Shown here: positions 44,560-56,828 of the stretch, piece after piece
Layout of the letters: every line of letters starts with the position of its first letter
Position numbering within the stretch: the stretch's first letter is position 1
Source of the DNA: Acanthosoma haemorrhoidale
Lineage: Eukaryota > Arthropoda > Insecta > Hemiptera > Acanthosomatidae
DNA length: 64,000 nt
Direction: 5' to 3'
Assembly (NCBI GenBank): GCA_930367205.1
Contig: OV884011.1
Location: 168,589,226-168,653,225 of the forward strand
Made by a program: the position numbers and the translations under genes
The notes under the pieces: generated by a model
Told to the model about the DNA's origin: nothing
Seen by the model: the letters and a program-made list of their open reading frames with translations, nothing else
Database searches by the model: none

Positions 44560-46486
44560 ACTCACTATCTTAGCAATATAAATCTTAAATTGGACGTGGA
44601 TAGAGATTCTGCAAGTACGTTTTTGTCTTTGTCTAGTAATTATTAATAACAGTGTAAATTATTTGGGTAATGACAATAAAGTACAGTATTTTTTCAGATA
44701 AGTTAATGTCAGTAAAAATTGCAATAATTTATGAATGTGATCTTACTGAATGAACATAGACAGCTTGAAATGATAGAAATCATGACTTGCAGGTTATGAG
44801 CTGATTGAGGAAGTAAACATAAGACTGATATAAATGGAATGGTAAAAGGATTGAAGACCTAGACAGCACCGGGCTAGAAGAAAATAAATAATAATTTAAA
44901 TAAAAGAGACTTGAAATGGGGGGAAATCCGCATAAAGAGAGTTAATTATCACTTTGTAGGAATGGAAAAGAAGGATTTTGTAGTTCGGCCTGATGTGGTT
45001 CTATGTACTGCTTCAGCTTTCTGCATATAAGGTGTTCAGCGTTTCGACTCCAGAACTTCTAACCGCCAACGCAGATAAGTGTCTGTCTCAAAGGTTTGCA
45101 TCGGGATTACACCCACGCTGCTTCTCCACTCATTTGCAACTTTCTGTAAATGTTTTAAAGTTAAAAGATGGTTCTGGACTTCTCCAACTCCATGGTTCTC
45201 CTCTAGCAAACCACAGTCTCATTGTTACCCCACTCAGACGGACACCTTGAACTGCGCGATAAGGCCTCTGTGCCAGGGCTGAAGGACCTCAAAGGAACCG
45301 CAGAGGCAGCAAACAGTTATGCTAATGTACATCCGGCTGTGCATAGCAAGTTCTCTTATGACAGCTATGTAGATAAGTGGTCTTTAAAATTTCATATTGA
45401 CTGCAAATTCATTTCATCTCCGCTATTAAAGGGATGCGAGGAAAGAAGATTGGACCTGTTTACTTGTAAAGGTTTCCCAGCGAGTGCAGCAATGCGTGAA
45501 CTTTGAAAGGTCCGGATACAGCTGTCGGTGAGGGAAGTGCAGTCACAGGTGGTCGGCAGGTGATAGAGGCTCCAATCGTAGGCTCTAGTTCTTCCATCAG
45601 TACCTTTGGCAAGTAGAGTGAAAGTTGTTTTTGGGGGGGGGGGCAATGTTTGATGCTCGGGAGGAAGAACATTGGGAGTAATACATCTACTGCAGGTCTA
45701 TCTCTAGTACTAGCCCATTGTCATATCGAATACCACAGCTTATTACTGAGCCCGAGAGGCATCAAAACTGCTTCATTAAAAAAAAAAAAAAAATTACCAT
45801 AGCAAACTGTGGATTGGATTTGTGCGAAAATACCAGCAGACCTTCAGAACTTTGTCTAAATAGATAATACTTGGAGTCAGCGGCTCTAGGCTCTTGAGCA
45901 TTGGGGTATGGACGGAAGGGTGCCACCCTTCATGGCACAAAAACCCGAGGCTAAACCTGCTTTCCACCCTCTGCACAGTTTAGTCAGTATGCAGCCTGCA
46001 CAATATCAGAACATAATAACATCAAAAATGAAGTACCGAGTACGCGTGAAGTAACTTTTGGTATATTTTATTATCGATAAATGTTGTTCCAGGAAGGCTC
46101 GCTTGAAAAATATTGTCCTAAATAAACGGTGTAAAATGTTAAATTGTGAGTTGGTATTAGATAATGATATATTTGAGCGGATTTATCAATTGTGATATAA
46201 GTCTACCTTGAAAGATGATTTCTAGTTTTCATTAAATTTTCCAATTGTCCACAGTACCGCGAAACGTTGCGTTGACTTGATGACAATCCAACATTTCTTT
46301 GCATCCTCCAATGCTGGTATCACAGTTAACACACCTACTCATATACTCTGCTCATAATGTTAAATATCAAAACCGGATTAATAATAAGATGATTAGACAG
46401 ATGATTCAGAAACTATCTCGCTGGTGGAAAAGTCTTGCCATGGGGATGGAGTTCTGATGTGAAAGGATAACATACGAAGAAATATT
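44560..46486. other. No gene recognised
   Basis: Contains overlapping frames at 44993-45506 (plus) and 45392-45976 (minus) in a GC-richer patch, but no domain is recognised. G11 run at 45633-45643; A15 run near 45779-45792. Confidence 0.35.
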
Positions 46487-46488
46487 TA

Positions 46489-47408
46489 GGTCGAGTCCAT
46501 AAGTAACTCTCGTTTTTTTTATCACACATTTATTTTGCTTTCATTAAATAACAAAGTTATATTAATTTTGACGAGTTTGGGACGCTTTCTATGGATTTTC
46601 TCTTGTACTCTTTGCAACTGCTGAACGTATCTAACCGCAGTAATCGTTAAATTTGACTTCAACAACTCGTGGTGAATTCTCCCTTGACAATCCCACCATA
46701 CACACAATAAAATATTTTTGCCATGGATGTTTGCTTTCGGATCTGGTAGATCTGGTTGATCCTTATCAAGCCACTGTCTTTTGCGGACTATATTGTCATA
46801 GGTAACCCATTTTTCATCGCCTGTTACAATCCTGTTTAAAAAAGGCTCAATTTTTACGTGAGAGCAGACTTGTGGCGATTGACATGGGATCTTCTTTATT
46901 CTGTTCACTGAAATTGTGAGGTACTCACACTCCAATTTCTCCAGGTGGTGGTTAACAGTTGATTGCGATGTATTCAACCTTTCTGGTATACCTCTTGTTG
47001 ATTGACGTGTATTTTGCTCCAATATTGCCTTTAAAAGGTTGTCGTCAAAGTCGGAAGGACGTCCCGCCCTCGGTTCGTCTTTTAAGGTCGTATCTCCAGA
47101 ACGGAATTTTATAAACTAATTCCTAACTGCCCAATCAGTTATTAGTCCTTCACCATTTACACTCCATATTTTTTCAGCTGTCGCCCTAGCACAATTGCTT
47201 TGTTTAAATTCCCAAAGCATTAACATGACAAATATGCACTTTTTGACTCTCCATTTCAGAGGTTAAAAAAAAACAGTTTAACGTAACGTGTATCACACAA
47301 AACAGTTGACTAAAGACTAACTGAAGCCTCGTCTATACAGTGAAAACAAAAACTTTTTGCAATGGTAACTCATAGCGGGTAGATACGAATAATAGATTCT
47401 ACTCGACC
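46489..47408 (-). mobile_element. Mariner, C-terminal half deleted
   Basis: A ~920-bp element with GGTCGAGT ends (46489 and 47408) flanked by TA on the left and TG on the right. The left end continues CCATAAGTAACTCTCGTTTTTT, a typical mariner TIR, while the right TIR has diverged after the first bases. Full mariners are about 1.3 kb; this copy lacks the section coding for the second and third catalytic aspartates and joins directly to the 3' UTR. It is a different subfamily from the 25049 and 12649 elements. Confidence 0.85.
46522..47254 (-). pseudogene. Mariner transposase, truncated
   Basis: Starts at an ATG at 47254. Frames with stops cover the N-terminal helix-turn-helix region up to GRPSDFDD (about 47060). 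The open frame 47022-46522 (166 codons) then carries the second helix-turn-helix, VTGDEKWVTYDN with the first catalytic aspartate (about residue 69), and NIHGKNILLCVWWD. The homology ends at QEKIHRKRPKLV, and the last ~13 residues are read from UTR sequence. It is inactive. Confidence 0.87.
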
Positions 47409-47409
47409 T

Positions 47410-49496
47410 GATATTTAAAGTTAAGATTAGGGGTAAATGTTCAGGTAATATAAAAGAAAAGGATGGTATGTAATGTTCTCATTGAAATAATGAAGGCTAG
47501 GTTCGACTGGAGAACGTGAAGTATACCAAAACATCACCTTCATTTCCAGTTAATGTGTTATCGCTAACCATTGCTTTGCCACGCCATAGAGAAAAATCAC
47601 TCGCCCTACTTTCACTAAGAAGACCTTGGCCAATATGTCTGACAATATCATTAATCTTTTCACAGTTCGTATTATCTTTAGACATTTATCAGAGTGCTGT
47701 GATGAAGTACTGTCAATGAAGTTTGTCATATTTACTTATATTTATGAGCGCTGGGTCGAGGTAAAGGCGATGACCTCGGCTTGAATCCATGTACAGGACA
47801 CACCTTCGCCCACATTACCTAAAACTACGATTACCGTACCTCCAACTCCAACACACTGCTGTCCGAGGTGACACAACCCAAAATATCTGTCAGAAATAGG
47901 GAGGGTAATAAAACTAGAAAATTTCTGGTCGGCATTTACGGAGTCATGCGGTTTTGTTATTGCCTCTGAATCCTAGTCTGGCGTGTTCCATCAATGAAAT
48001 ACACCTTCGCTTTCGATCTATAATAAAAACGTTTGTCTTAGATCAGCAGAGCGTGTTTAAAAAGCCACGAGACGATATAAGCTACTTCCTACCTCCTGAC
48101 CAACGTCAACGCTATATTTTCCTGGACGTTTTTTGTCTCCCTACCTGAAGACAAGATGACTTAAACAATTATAAAAATAACAAAACTTCAAATATGCAAT
48201 CAACTACGAGGTATCACACAACTGACTTTTTCGGTAACTGTAGCGAGAACGAAAGTAATGACACTCGTAATGAATTTTTACAACATAATAAATCATTAAT
48301 CAGTGCTTAGAGATCTTTCATTTTACAACATATTCCATATGATGATCGTTGGGTCATCGAATGTATACCATCATACTCCTATAAAAAAAACAAGTCGTAA
48401 ATTCGATGTCAATGATGTTTCCTGATTTTAGTTTGAAAACCGAACTCAAATATAAACTTGTATTGTGTCGAAATCTTTGATTTAATTATCTTTTTAAAAT
48501 TCTAGAAATTGTTATTTCGTCCCTTAATTATTAATTAAGGTTACTATATTTGTCAGGTCTTTCCAATATCAAAATAAAAAAATTGGCAGTCTCCAGCTTC
48601 ATCAGGGGACCCACATTGGCAAGGAAACACAGACAATCACGCAGTTGGTGGGTCAATTATATCTATATTATATCTATATATATTATTTTAGCAAGGGATC
48701 ATCAATTCATACTCTATTTGGTTTTTAACTGTTGGACTACTTCTTACTTCTTAAGACTTTTACATTGATTATTTGAGTTTAATTGGTAATTTAATACGTG
48801 CATTCTTTGGTTGTTGAATTTTAAACCTGGAATCCTTGATTATTGAATATTATTCATAGACTCCTAAATTATTGGATTTTGTGCCTAGATTCCATGGTTA
48901 TTGATGTGCAACAGATTACATGGATTTATTTTTAACCGTGGTACACACGATTAATTCAAGGGGTTTCAAGGCGCAATAGACTGATCGCATAGTATTATAT
49001 ATAACAGAAATATAAAAACAAAACATGGAGCAGGTGCCAGACTACACAAGGTCCGCAGATGCAGGGCAGATGTGGAGTGTACAATTGTTCCTGCAGGACC
49101 AGGTGAAGGCTGCAAAGGGTTGCTGGGACCTAGGGCCGATGAGTTCACTTCATTTAGCTACTCTTTTGAAAAGCTCTTCACATATACAATAGCCTGATTT
49201 AAATATTACAATTAAATATAATAATGTTGATATGTACTATGACGAGAATTGACTGTAAGAGTGAAGTTGGGTAATTTTAATGATGGAGGAATATAGCCCT
49301 GGACTTCCATATAGATTGGATAATTTTCACGCAGTGCATATTTAAAATTCAAACAAGCATATCTGAGTGATCTGCTGAGTTATATCCAATCAACCTCTCA
49401 AATAGGTTAATTGAATATAACTAATAAATAATAAAATAGAAGTAGTTTTTTAATAGTTTGTATTTGTGTTATGATTGACTGCCATGGGTCAACAGA
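47410..49496. other. No gene recognised; 3' flank of TOG gene
   Basis: No coding frames with domains. On the minus strand the TOG gene would end its transcript here; an ATTAAA variant polyadenylation signal lies at 49276-49281, about 215 bp past the stop, but nothing confirms it. The segment 48966-49148 is GC-richer. Confidence 0.35.
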
Positions 49497-51686
49497 TCAT
49501 TCTGTCTCTATAGTATTGGAAATGTGATGTCCACCATTGAGAGATGTAGGTTCGTCTCCTGTACCTTGATGGGCAGTACCGTCGGGTCTTACAGTGCTAC
49601 TGAACGTCAGATCGCTATGATCCCCAGCTGCGAGGGCGTTGTCAGCTGCCAAGTTCCAAGTGGTGGATGGCATCCTCTTGATAGGCAAGTGGTGGCGTAG
49701 GTTTGAGTGGTTGATTATTACACCATCGCTGTACGCCAGTCGTAATGTCTCCTCACACATCGGTTGCTCCAGGGTCTTGGTCGAGTGAGTCGGTCGATTT
49801 TCGTTGATTGGGCCTAAGTCCACCGATGTTGAGGATCGATAAGGGTTGTCAGATATCATCGCACTGTCTAGAGTGGACTGAGGCCTTTCTTTGGATTTGT
49901 CTCGACCACTTCCGGATATTTCCATTACAGGTATCATATTTGGATCTTGCCTTAAGTGCTCTTGTGGAAGAGGATTCGTCTTCTTTCTCTTAAGAAAAAA
50001 TTTTGATAAAAAATTTATGGGAGAATACTTTTTTCCTAAGTTATTTGGTTCAAACTCCTCATTTTTATTCCTAGGTAGAATTTTTTGAAGGAATCGTCTG
50101 GCCCAACTTTTGCTTCTGGATCTATTCAACTCTTTATGTTGCCTTTTATTTCCTTTTAACGGGGCTTCGTCTTCAGACATACTTAAGTTACCCGTAACAT
50201 TCTCTCCCATTCCTAATAAGGAAGTTGGAAGATCTATGTTTGATGATTTGCGATTGAGGAAGACACCAACTGCACGACGGTGTGTTTTGTCCTGGAAGGT
50301 GGTATCAGAGAGTACTCGTTTTACTTGTGTTCTGTTGTTGTGTGAAGCTTTCCCATCATGGTACTGGCCGATTTTCACATTGGGATAAAATTTGTCATGA
50401 ATCCACTGCAGAATATCTTCAGTCCCGTAAACATCCAACAACTTAGTGAGCATGGCTTCGTACGGATTATAAACATTACTTGTAACTTCGCCACTGTGGT
50501 ATTCGTTCAAGAAATTAAATCTGAGGCTCTCTTCTACGAATGACAGTTTTTCCGTCTGGCATAACTTGTCGCTAAGAGATTCAGAACATTTGTTGGGAAT
50601 TTCCAGGATTAAAGCGTTGTTGTAAACATCATTTGCATGATCATTTGCTGCAGAAATTTTGTCTGTTCTCGCAACTTCTTCATTGACATTGGCTTCATAT
50701 GCATAATCATATTGATAACAGAGCCAGTCTTCCAAACGGTTGTCTTCGTTGTTTTCAGTTTCCATAGCTTCTACAACTGCGAAGGCATCAAAGATTTCCC
50801 TTTCAAAATCTCCAACAAAATTATATTCATCCAAATTTAGAACGAATGAACTTTCGAGATCTGAAGACACATCTACGTCATCATTGTCTATCCAGGCACT
50901 TTCCATCTGAGACGGGGGCGCAATCAAGCAGGTGGCGAACATCTCTTTTTTGGACTCGTGGGCGGTTGCCGATTCGACCGTGGTCACTCGTAGCATCCTA
51001 CTGGAGAAGACAGGGATGTCTTTGACCACCTCATATGCGATTTCCAACATATCCAGGTCCTCCACCTCCAGCAGTGGCTCAAGGTGAGCCCTGAGCTGCG
51101 GACCCGCCCACTGATACATCACCACTATCAGCCTCGAGGCCTCCACTTGCACTGCCCGGAACATACACTTACTTACTAGCTTGCCCATGAACACGACGAG
51201 CTTGGCGATCCCAAGGACTTCCGGCCCGAACTCAGTGAGGATGAGCCGCAGTGTCCGGATGCTGGCGTCGGCGATCTCCGTTTTCATATTGAGTGCTCCC
51301 TTCATCAGATACCTGGTGACCACGTGGTGTGCGCCCCAGCCCACTAACTCCAAGACTACCTCCGCACCAAGACCAGCCACCCTGTCGGAAGGGAAGGTGA
51401 GCACCCTCTTCATCAGGAGAGGCAAGAGGGTATTGGCGACGCAAGGCGCCTGTACGCACCTGCTTACGAAGGCTTTGACTGCACCGAGGCTCCGATATAG
51501 GCAAAGTTCGTTCTTTTCTTGCAGGAACTCTTGGATGGTGTCGGCATAGGAACACAGTTCGTAGCAGTCTGGTTCGGACATAGCGAAATACTCTGAGGCT
51601 AGTGCATAACCGTAACATCTCCTAGCCCAGTTCCTGCTCTTCCGTGCTGTCTCTATCGTCAACCGCAAGTCTGCATTTTCATCCAT
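49497..51686 (-). CDS. Intronless single-TOG-domain protein (Msps/CKAP5-like)
   Basis: A 729-codon uninterrupted frame. Residues ~15-228 align by memory with the first TOG domain of XMAP215/Msps/CKAP5, a HEAT-repeat fold that binds tubulin. W20 in the W-A-R-R...GY context matches the TOG tubulin-contact tryptophan. LPLLMKRVL, the helix around RTLRLILTEFG (~144-154), and VVMYQWAGPQLRAHL (~188-202) match the later HEAT repeats. Residues 265-340 are acidic; 518-570 are basic with RSKSWARRF and FLKRKK. The rest is low-complexity with no known domain. Full Msps proteins have five TOG domains and ~2000 residues in many exons; this has one TOG and no intron. A retrocopy-derived gene is likely. The TOG half is GC-rich and the tail AT-richer. 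The frame remains open upstream without another ATG, so a 5' exon is possible. Confidence 0.8.
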   Translation of the reverse strand: MDENADLRLTIETARKSRNWARRCYGYALASEYFAMSEPDCYELCSYADTIQEFLQEKNELCLYRSLGAVKAFVSRCVQAPCVANTLLPLLMKRVLTFPSDRVAGLGAEVVLELVGWGAHHVVTRYLMKGALNMKTEIADASIRTLRLILTEFGPEVLGIAKLVVFMGKLVSKCMFRAVQVEASRLIVVMYQWAGPQLRAHLEPLLEVEDLDMLEIAYEVVKDIPVFSSRMLRVTTVESATAHESKKEMFATCLIAPPSQMESAWIDNDDVDVSSDLESSFVLNLDEYNFVGDFEREIFDAFAVVEAMETENNEDNRLEDWLCYQYDYAYEANVNEEVARTDKISAANDHANDVYNNALILEIPNKCSESLSDKLCQTEKLSFVEESLRFNFLNEYHSGEVTSNVYNPYEAMLTKLLDVYGTEDILQWIHDKFYPNVKIGQYHDGKASHNNRTQVKRVLSDTTFQDKTHRRAVGVFLNRKSSNIDLPTSLLGMGENVTGNLSMSEDEAPLKGNKRQHKELNRSRSKSWARRFLQKILPRNKNEEFEPNNLGKKYSPINFLSKFFLKRKKTNPLPQEHLRQDPNMIPVMEISGSGRDKSKERPQSTLDSAMISDNPYRSSTSVDLGPINENRPTHSTKTLEQPMCEETLRLAYSDGVIINHSNLRHHLPIKRMPSTTWNLAADNALAAGDHSDLTFSSTVRPDGTAHQGTGDEPTSLNGGHHISNTIETE

Positions 51687-54600
51687 TAGAAATTGTTTTA
51701 TAGGGAACAGTAAATAATTAACTAGTGCAAGAATGAATTTTGTATTATCGAAATATTAACACATGTTTTCTTTTATCTATTTTAATATAAAACTAGAATT
51801 AGAGGTCTTAGGCTTCCGACTCTTCTTGACCAATAGTCTAATAGTCTTGAATATTTTTAAAACTAGAAGGCAATATTCATATATCAATAAATAATGTATG
51901 TACCCTGGTGATGACAATCCCTTAAAAAAAAAAAAATAATAATAAAAATAAATAAAACATTTCAGTGAATAAACACTTTCTTAATTTACCAGGTTTATAA
52001 GTTTATATTTGCTTAAATATATATAAATAAACACAAAGTAAAGTTGAATGATAAGAAAAATGAATACTTTGAAATAAAACAAAATAAAATATGCATATAA
52101 AGTAAACTATAACAGTGATAATGAATGTATAATTACTAGGTAGGCAATCTGTTAGGTAGGGAGGTGTTGGAATAGGAGAGTTTTGAAGGTCAGCAAAGAT
52201 GAAGCATGACCGATATTAGGAGAAAGAAAATTAGAGTATTGTAGTGGCCAGAAAGACGGAAGCGTCTCAAAAATTAGACGTATACCTTAATAATACCTTA
52301 AATGGACGTATAAACGTGTTTACTAGCCAACTGACTGAAAGGAACGTGTTAACCTAGCACTGCGAAAGTTCATGGGAAGGGAGAGTAGCTAAGATACGAC
52401 AGACAATTGAGGGTTTGTTTTTGCCACGAAAACGACTTGAAATGACAGTTTGTAATATTATAAGGAATGTTAAGATCCATATTTCGATAGCCTACAATAT
52501 ATATGATAAGAAATTTTCCATTTCATAATGTGGTCGGTTTGTCCTGGAAAAGACCGCCTGTGTGACTGACTAGTGATGAGCTCACGTGGCCTCCAGCAAT
52601 TGCATCATGACCAGAGGTAAAAGTCACTCCCGGGAACCGATTAAATCCCATCGGTATCCAGGTTCCAGGGAGCCTCCGGGTCAGGACTAGATGGAAGGGA
52701 GTCTTGGCCTGTTTCCTGACATACCATCACTTATTTAAAAGGATATTTGACCCTCCACCAGAAAATTACAGTCTAGTCTGCTCCAGAACGCAATTAAAGC
52801 TGTCGCTACGGCTCCAAAAAACATTTTATTGACAGTTGTACTGAAAGGTTCGAGTATTTTTTTGTAATAATGGCCGCTTAATCAGTTCGTAGATAACTCT
52901 AGTTTGATAACATGACTAATGCGATAGGGGAATATTTAATTATAAGATTGTTATTTAACAATTGATTATTTTTAATCATTTTTTTTTTATTTCTAGCATC
53001 TCTGCGGTTTAAACTAAAACGTCGATGGAAAATATCATAGCTCTATATGAAACTTGCTTTGAAAAAATATGCTAAAACACTTTTAAAGACAGTTTTAATG
53101 ACGTTACGTAATGATAGTTCATTTAAGCCCCAACTGTATTTATTATTTCTTACCCTTGTCAGATGGTAACTGGATGTAAAATGCAATTTCTCTGACTTAA
53201 ACAGACAGACTTACAAATACCAGAACAAACAAACAGGTAAAACCTAAGGATTTATGATTGAATATGATGAAGAAACGATAAAACAATGTTCTTGCAACAA
53301 CTGCACAATGCCAGGAACGTTATCTGAAAATACATTTTATATTAATGAGAAGATTCGTGGGAACGGGTTTATTGTAATGACGATGAATTTTGTTGAAATC
53401 TAATACATTTGATGAAAGGAAATCATCATGTTTCCACAAGTGTGTCGCCTTGGCGAGAGCCTATGCAACCTAGAAACATAAATTATTAATATAAATCGTT
53501 GGTACTATTTTCAAACGCAGTAACAAAGCCAAAGTGGTACTTAATGAACCGAACCTCTTTCGTTCACTAATCCATTACTGGATTCTTTGTTCATTTAACA
53601 GAAACAATATGGTCCCTCAATAATAATGGTGAATTAGGTCCTATGTCTGATGCCTGTCATGGATCCTGGCGTCATTCTAACTCGTTTGAAAACTATAGAC
53701 AAAGTTGTCAATTATCATCCAGCCTAAATCTGATTGTTGTGTTAGTAATCACCTTATGCTTTAAGTTCTATGATATTATAACAGTGTAAGAAGACAAGGA
53801 AAGAAGACCCTACCATGTGATTAGTAAAAAACAAAACAGGAAGAATGGCAGAGAATTAATGGAAAACGAAAGAAGAAAAAAATGAAGTCACTATGAAGTA
53901 GGTGTACGCTACTGTTTTGAGGAAGCCATGATCCAATAGAGTGGTTGATTAAATGGCTTACAAAAAACTGTTACTTTTAGGTAACAACGGCATTTTACTA
54001 TAGCTCGTGTACTCAAAATGTTTCCCCCAAATCCGAATGTTGACTAATAATGAAAAATATAATATGTCAGTGGGCTGGAAATTGAAGCAGTGTAAGCATG
54101 TGCTATAGCGAAAGTGTCCTTGTGTTAAATCCAACTGCGTGCTTCTTCGGTGACGTGATCCTCCTGGAACGGATGACGGCCTCTGCATGTAGTTTACGTA
54201 TGATCTAATGGAGGCGGTGGTCTGCCCTTTTAAGGAGTGAGACAAACCTAATTAACTGCCACACATGAAGGGCATATACTAGTGTAGTGAACATCGATGT
54301 TTGCAGCCATCGCTGCGGCTTAGTCTAATTTAAAGCATTTTTGCATAGACTTAAAAAGCTTGGAATAGAAAATAATGAATAATATATAGGTGAATCTGAA
54401 ATTATGAAACCGCATTCCTCATTTTCGCTGATCTTTAGTCAAAGTAAAATAACGCTAAGTATGAAAAAATAAATGGAAAAGCAAAAAGCATCATTGCGGG
54501 TTAATGAATATGTTTTATAACAATCGGAACTTAACCGCCGTGGCTGATGGCCTCGTCACTGCATTGTGATTTAATTGCCAGCCTCTTTTTAGTTAGGCAC

Positions 54601-55831
54601 AGAGTCTAACTAACAATTATCTACTTCCAATAAAATTCTATTAGTGGGAAATACTTGATACTTGTATGATTCTAACATTAAGATCGAAAACCAATTTGAC
54701 AAGTTAGGATCACTAAGATTTTTGTAGTTGAAACTTAATCTACAAACATCCCAGCGGTGATCAATCGACAGTGAGGCAACTCATATTTGTTTCCACACCA
54801 AACAGTTTTCTTTTTATGGACGCTTTCCCTATCAGACAACAATAGACCTTCCTTCCATTGACCACTCTTCTCGAAGTCTGGATAATGCCCTAGTCCTCGT
54901 TACCTATAACTTTCTCTCCGATTTTCATCGCCATATTAGCGAAGGTGCCTTCGGGAAAATCTCTGAGAAGAAGCGATACAAAGGATGCAGACAAAAACTA
55001 GTCAAACGTCTGGCCGAGCAGGCTCTAGTGTCCACGGCTTTGGTGGCAGGCCATTGTTCTCTGCCTCAGTGCACATTCACCAACCCCGTTTTCTTTGAAA
55101 GGAACCTTCCAATAATACATGAGTCAAGTTATTAGAGTTACCACAATACTGTTTCATTATTCTTTATCAAGTACTAGAAACATAGCAAGCAGCATGTCTC
55201 GCAGGTGACATAAGGACATAAGGAGGCCTCATCATAGACTTCAATGCTCGTGTTTCGTTACTCAAAGGTAATAAGTCATATCCATTGATTAGCATATAAC
55301 GCACATTATTAATCTGGATTTGAGGATCTTTAATTTTATTCCGTACACAATATGATAAAAAAACTAGTTTTTTTTATTTTTAATGATCCTACGATATTTA
55401 TCAGGTGGCAGGTTATATTTGTAGCATCGTCAGGGAATGAGGGATGTCCCTGAAACAAATTACTTGTTGGTTGGTGAACACCGTGTCAGTGCCAGGTTTA
55501 ATTACTTCCCGTCATTATAGTTTTAACAAACTAATTACATATAACAACATTTATTTTCAGTACCATCTAATTGTGTATTTATTTTTTCAATACCTCATAA
55601 CTCTAGCTTCAAAGAGTTGGCTCACAAATACCAGAAGTAAATAACAATTACTATACACAGAGCTGCAAAGTCGACAGGTTATTTTATCATTCAAGTCAGG
55701 ATGTGTTACCCATTTAAATTTATTAAATCATACGTTACGGTGTTCGGTTCAGTCCGAAATCTAAATTTTAATCAAACTCGAACGATAAATCTCTGAAAGC
55801 AGAAAGAAAATACCTTTCATGCAAAACTAAC
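51687..55831. other. No gene recognised; 5' flank of TOG gene
   Basis: A TATAAAA about 15 bases before the TOG ATG is too close to act as its TATA box with a normal leader. An A-rich tract occupies 51923-51957. The segment 52540-52740 and the frames near 53958-54245 and 54840-55090 are GC-richer, but I recognise nothing in them. The 54790-55090 minus strand reads as a broken frame of unknown origin. Confidence 0.35.
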
Positions 55832-55841
55832 GAGAAAAACA

Positions 55842-56818
55842 TTTTTTTTTTTTTTTCTTAACCCCTTTAATTAAACATTTTTAACAAAGTAAAATTATCA
55901 ATTTACAATATTTTCTCCTCTTTCTGCGATGCGCAGATGCATTCGAAGGAGGTTGGGTTACTTAACAATACAGGTTGTGGTTAAAATTACAATGAAATGA
56001 ATATAATTCACCATTATCACCATAAGGTGATGGGGCTCACTTTCAATTTACAAAATGGGAGAAAACTTACAAACTAAAACCTAAACCTAGAACCTAAGAC
56101 TAAAGTGTTCCTGCCACGACGGCGTCCTGCCATCGATGGGGGAACGGAGCGGGGGTTATAATGTTAAACACCGGGTTTGTCAGGTATTGCTGGGAGTCGA
56201 AAAATTTGATATGTCTACGTTGGATGAATTCATCCACCGTAGGCAGTTTAAAGATCTCGTGAAGCTCACTGTTGCTCCGCTGCTCGAATGAAGTACCTCT
56301 GACCACTTTCATCAGTATACCGTTTTGGAATTGTTGGAGTCACCGAGCTATCGTATACGTCACCATACAGCAGAGTAGGCCTGAGTACACTCTTGTAAAT
56401 CAATAGCATGAGACGCAGTGATAGATTGGGGGAAATTTAATAAATGCGTAAGCCGGTAAGACTTCGTGCGAGTTTGCTTCAACTTCTTCGCAAATGGTTA
56501 CTAAAATGGAGGTGTCTGTCCATTATAATTCCCAGATATACTAGGTTCTTGTCTGGTGAATTTTCCTCCGTTCCTACTATGTAACTAGCAGGTTGCGGAC
56601 TTTTTCCCTTTTGAAAAGAGAAAATTACGCAGTCAGTCTTACCCGCGTTTACAGAGATATTGAGTCTCCCCAATCTCGAACTGATCTGGTTACAGGCTAC
56701 TTCAGCCTGTCTAAGAGCTTCCTTGGCGCTCATGCTACTACCGTACACCGCTATGTCATCAGCGAAAGTAGTAACTGTTGTGTTTTTATATCGGGCTCCT
56801 ACAATTTCAGACGTGTCT
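55842..56818 (-). mobile_element. LINE-B copy, 5' truncated, with 10-bp target duplication (B6)
   Basis: A 977-bp insert bounded by the perfect duplication GAGAAAAACA at 55832-55841 and 56819-56828, with a poly-A tail (T15, 55842-55856). The minus frame ending at 56479 covers the reverse-transcriptase motif TFADDIAVYGSS and LNISVNAGKTDCVIFSF. A later frame (56312-56100) carries PTVDEFIQRRHIKFFDSQQYL. The 3' terminus is the GCATCTGCGCATCGCAG-type subfamily. Frameshifted and inactive. Confidence 0.9.
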
Positions 56819-56828
56819 GAGAAAAACA

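Noticed and set aside
44993..45506. Overlapping 60-94 codon frames in a GC-richer patch
   Set aside because: Frames on both strands of similar length and no recognisable motif; could be an old repeat or exon but nothing supports a call.
47755..47800. GGCTTGAATCC resembling a polymerase III B box
   Set aside because: No A box at the proper spacing upstream and no tRNA fold.
51700..51712. TATAAAA just upstream of the TOG gene start
   Set aside because: Too near the ATG to position transcription with a usual leader; likely chance in AT-rich DNA.
54790..55090. GC-richer block with a long but stop-interrupted minus-strand frame
   Set aside because: It looks like a decayed coding repeat, but I could not match it to any family.
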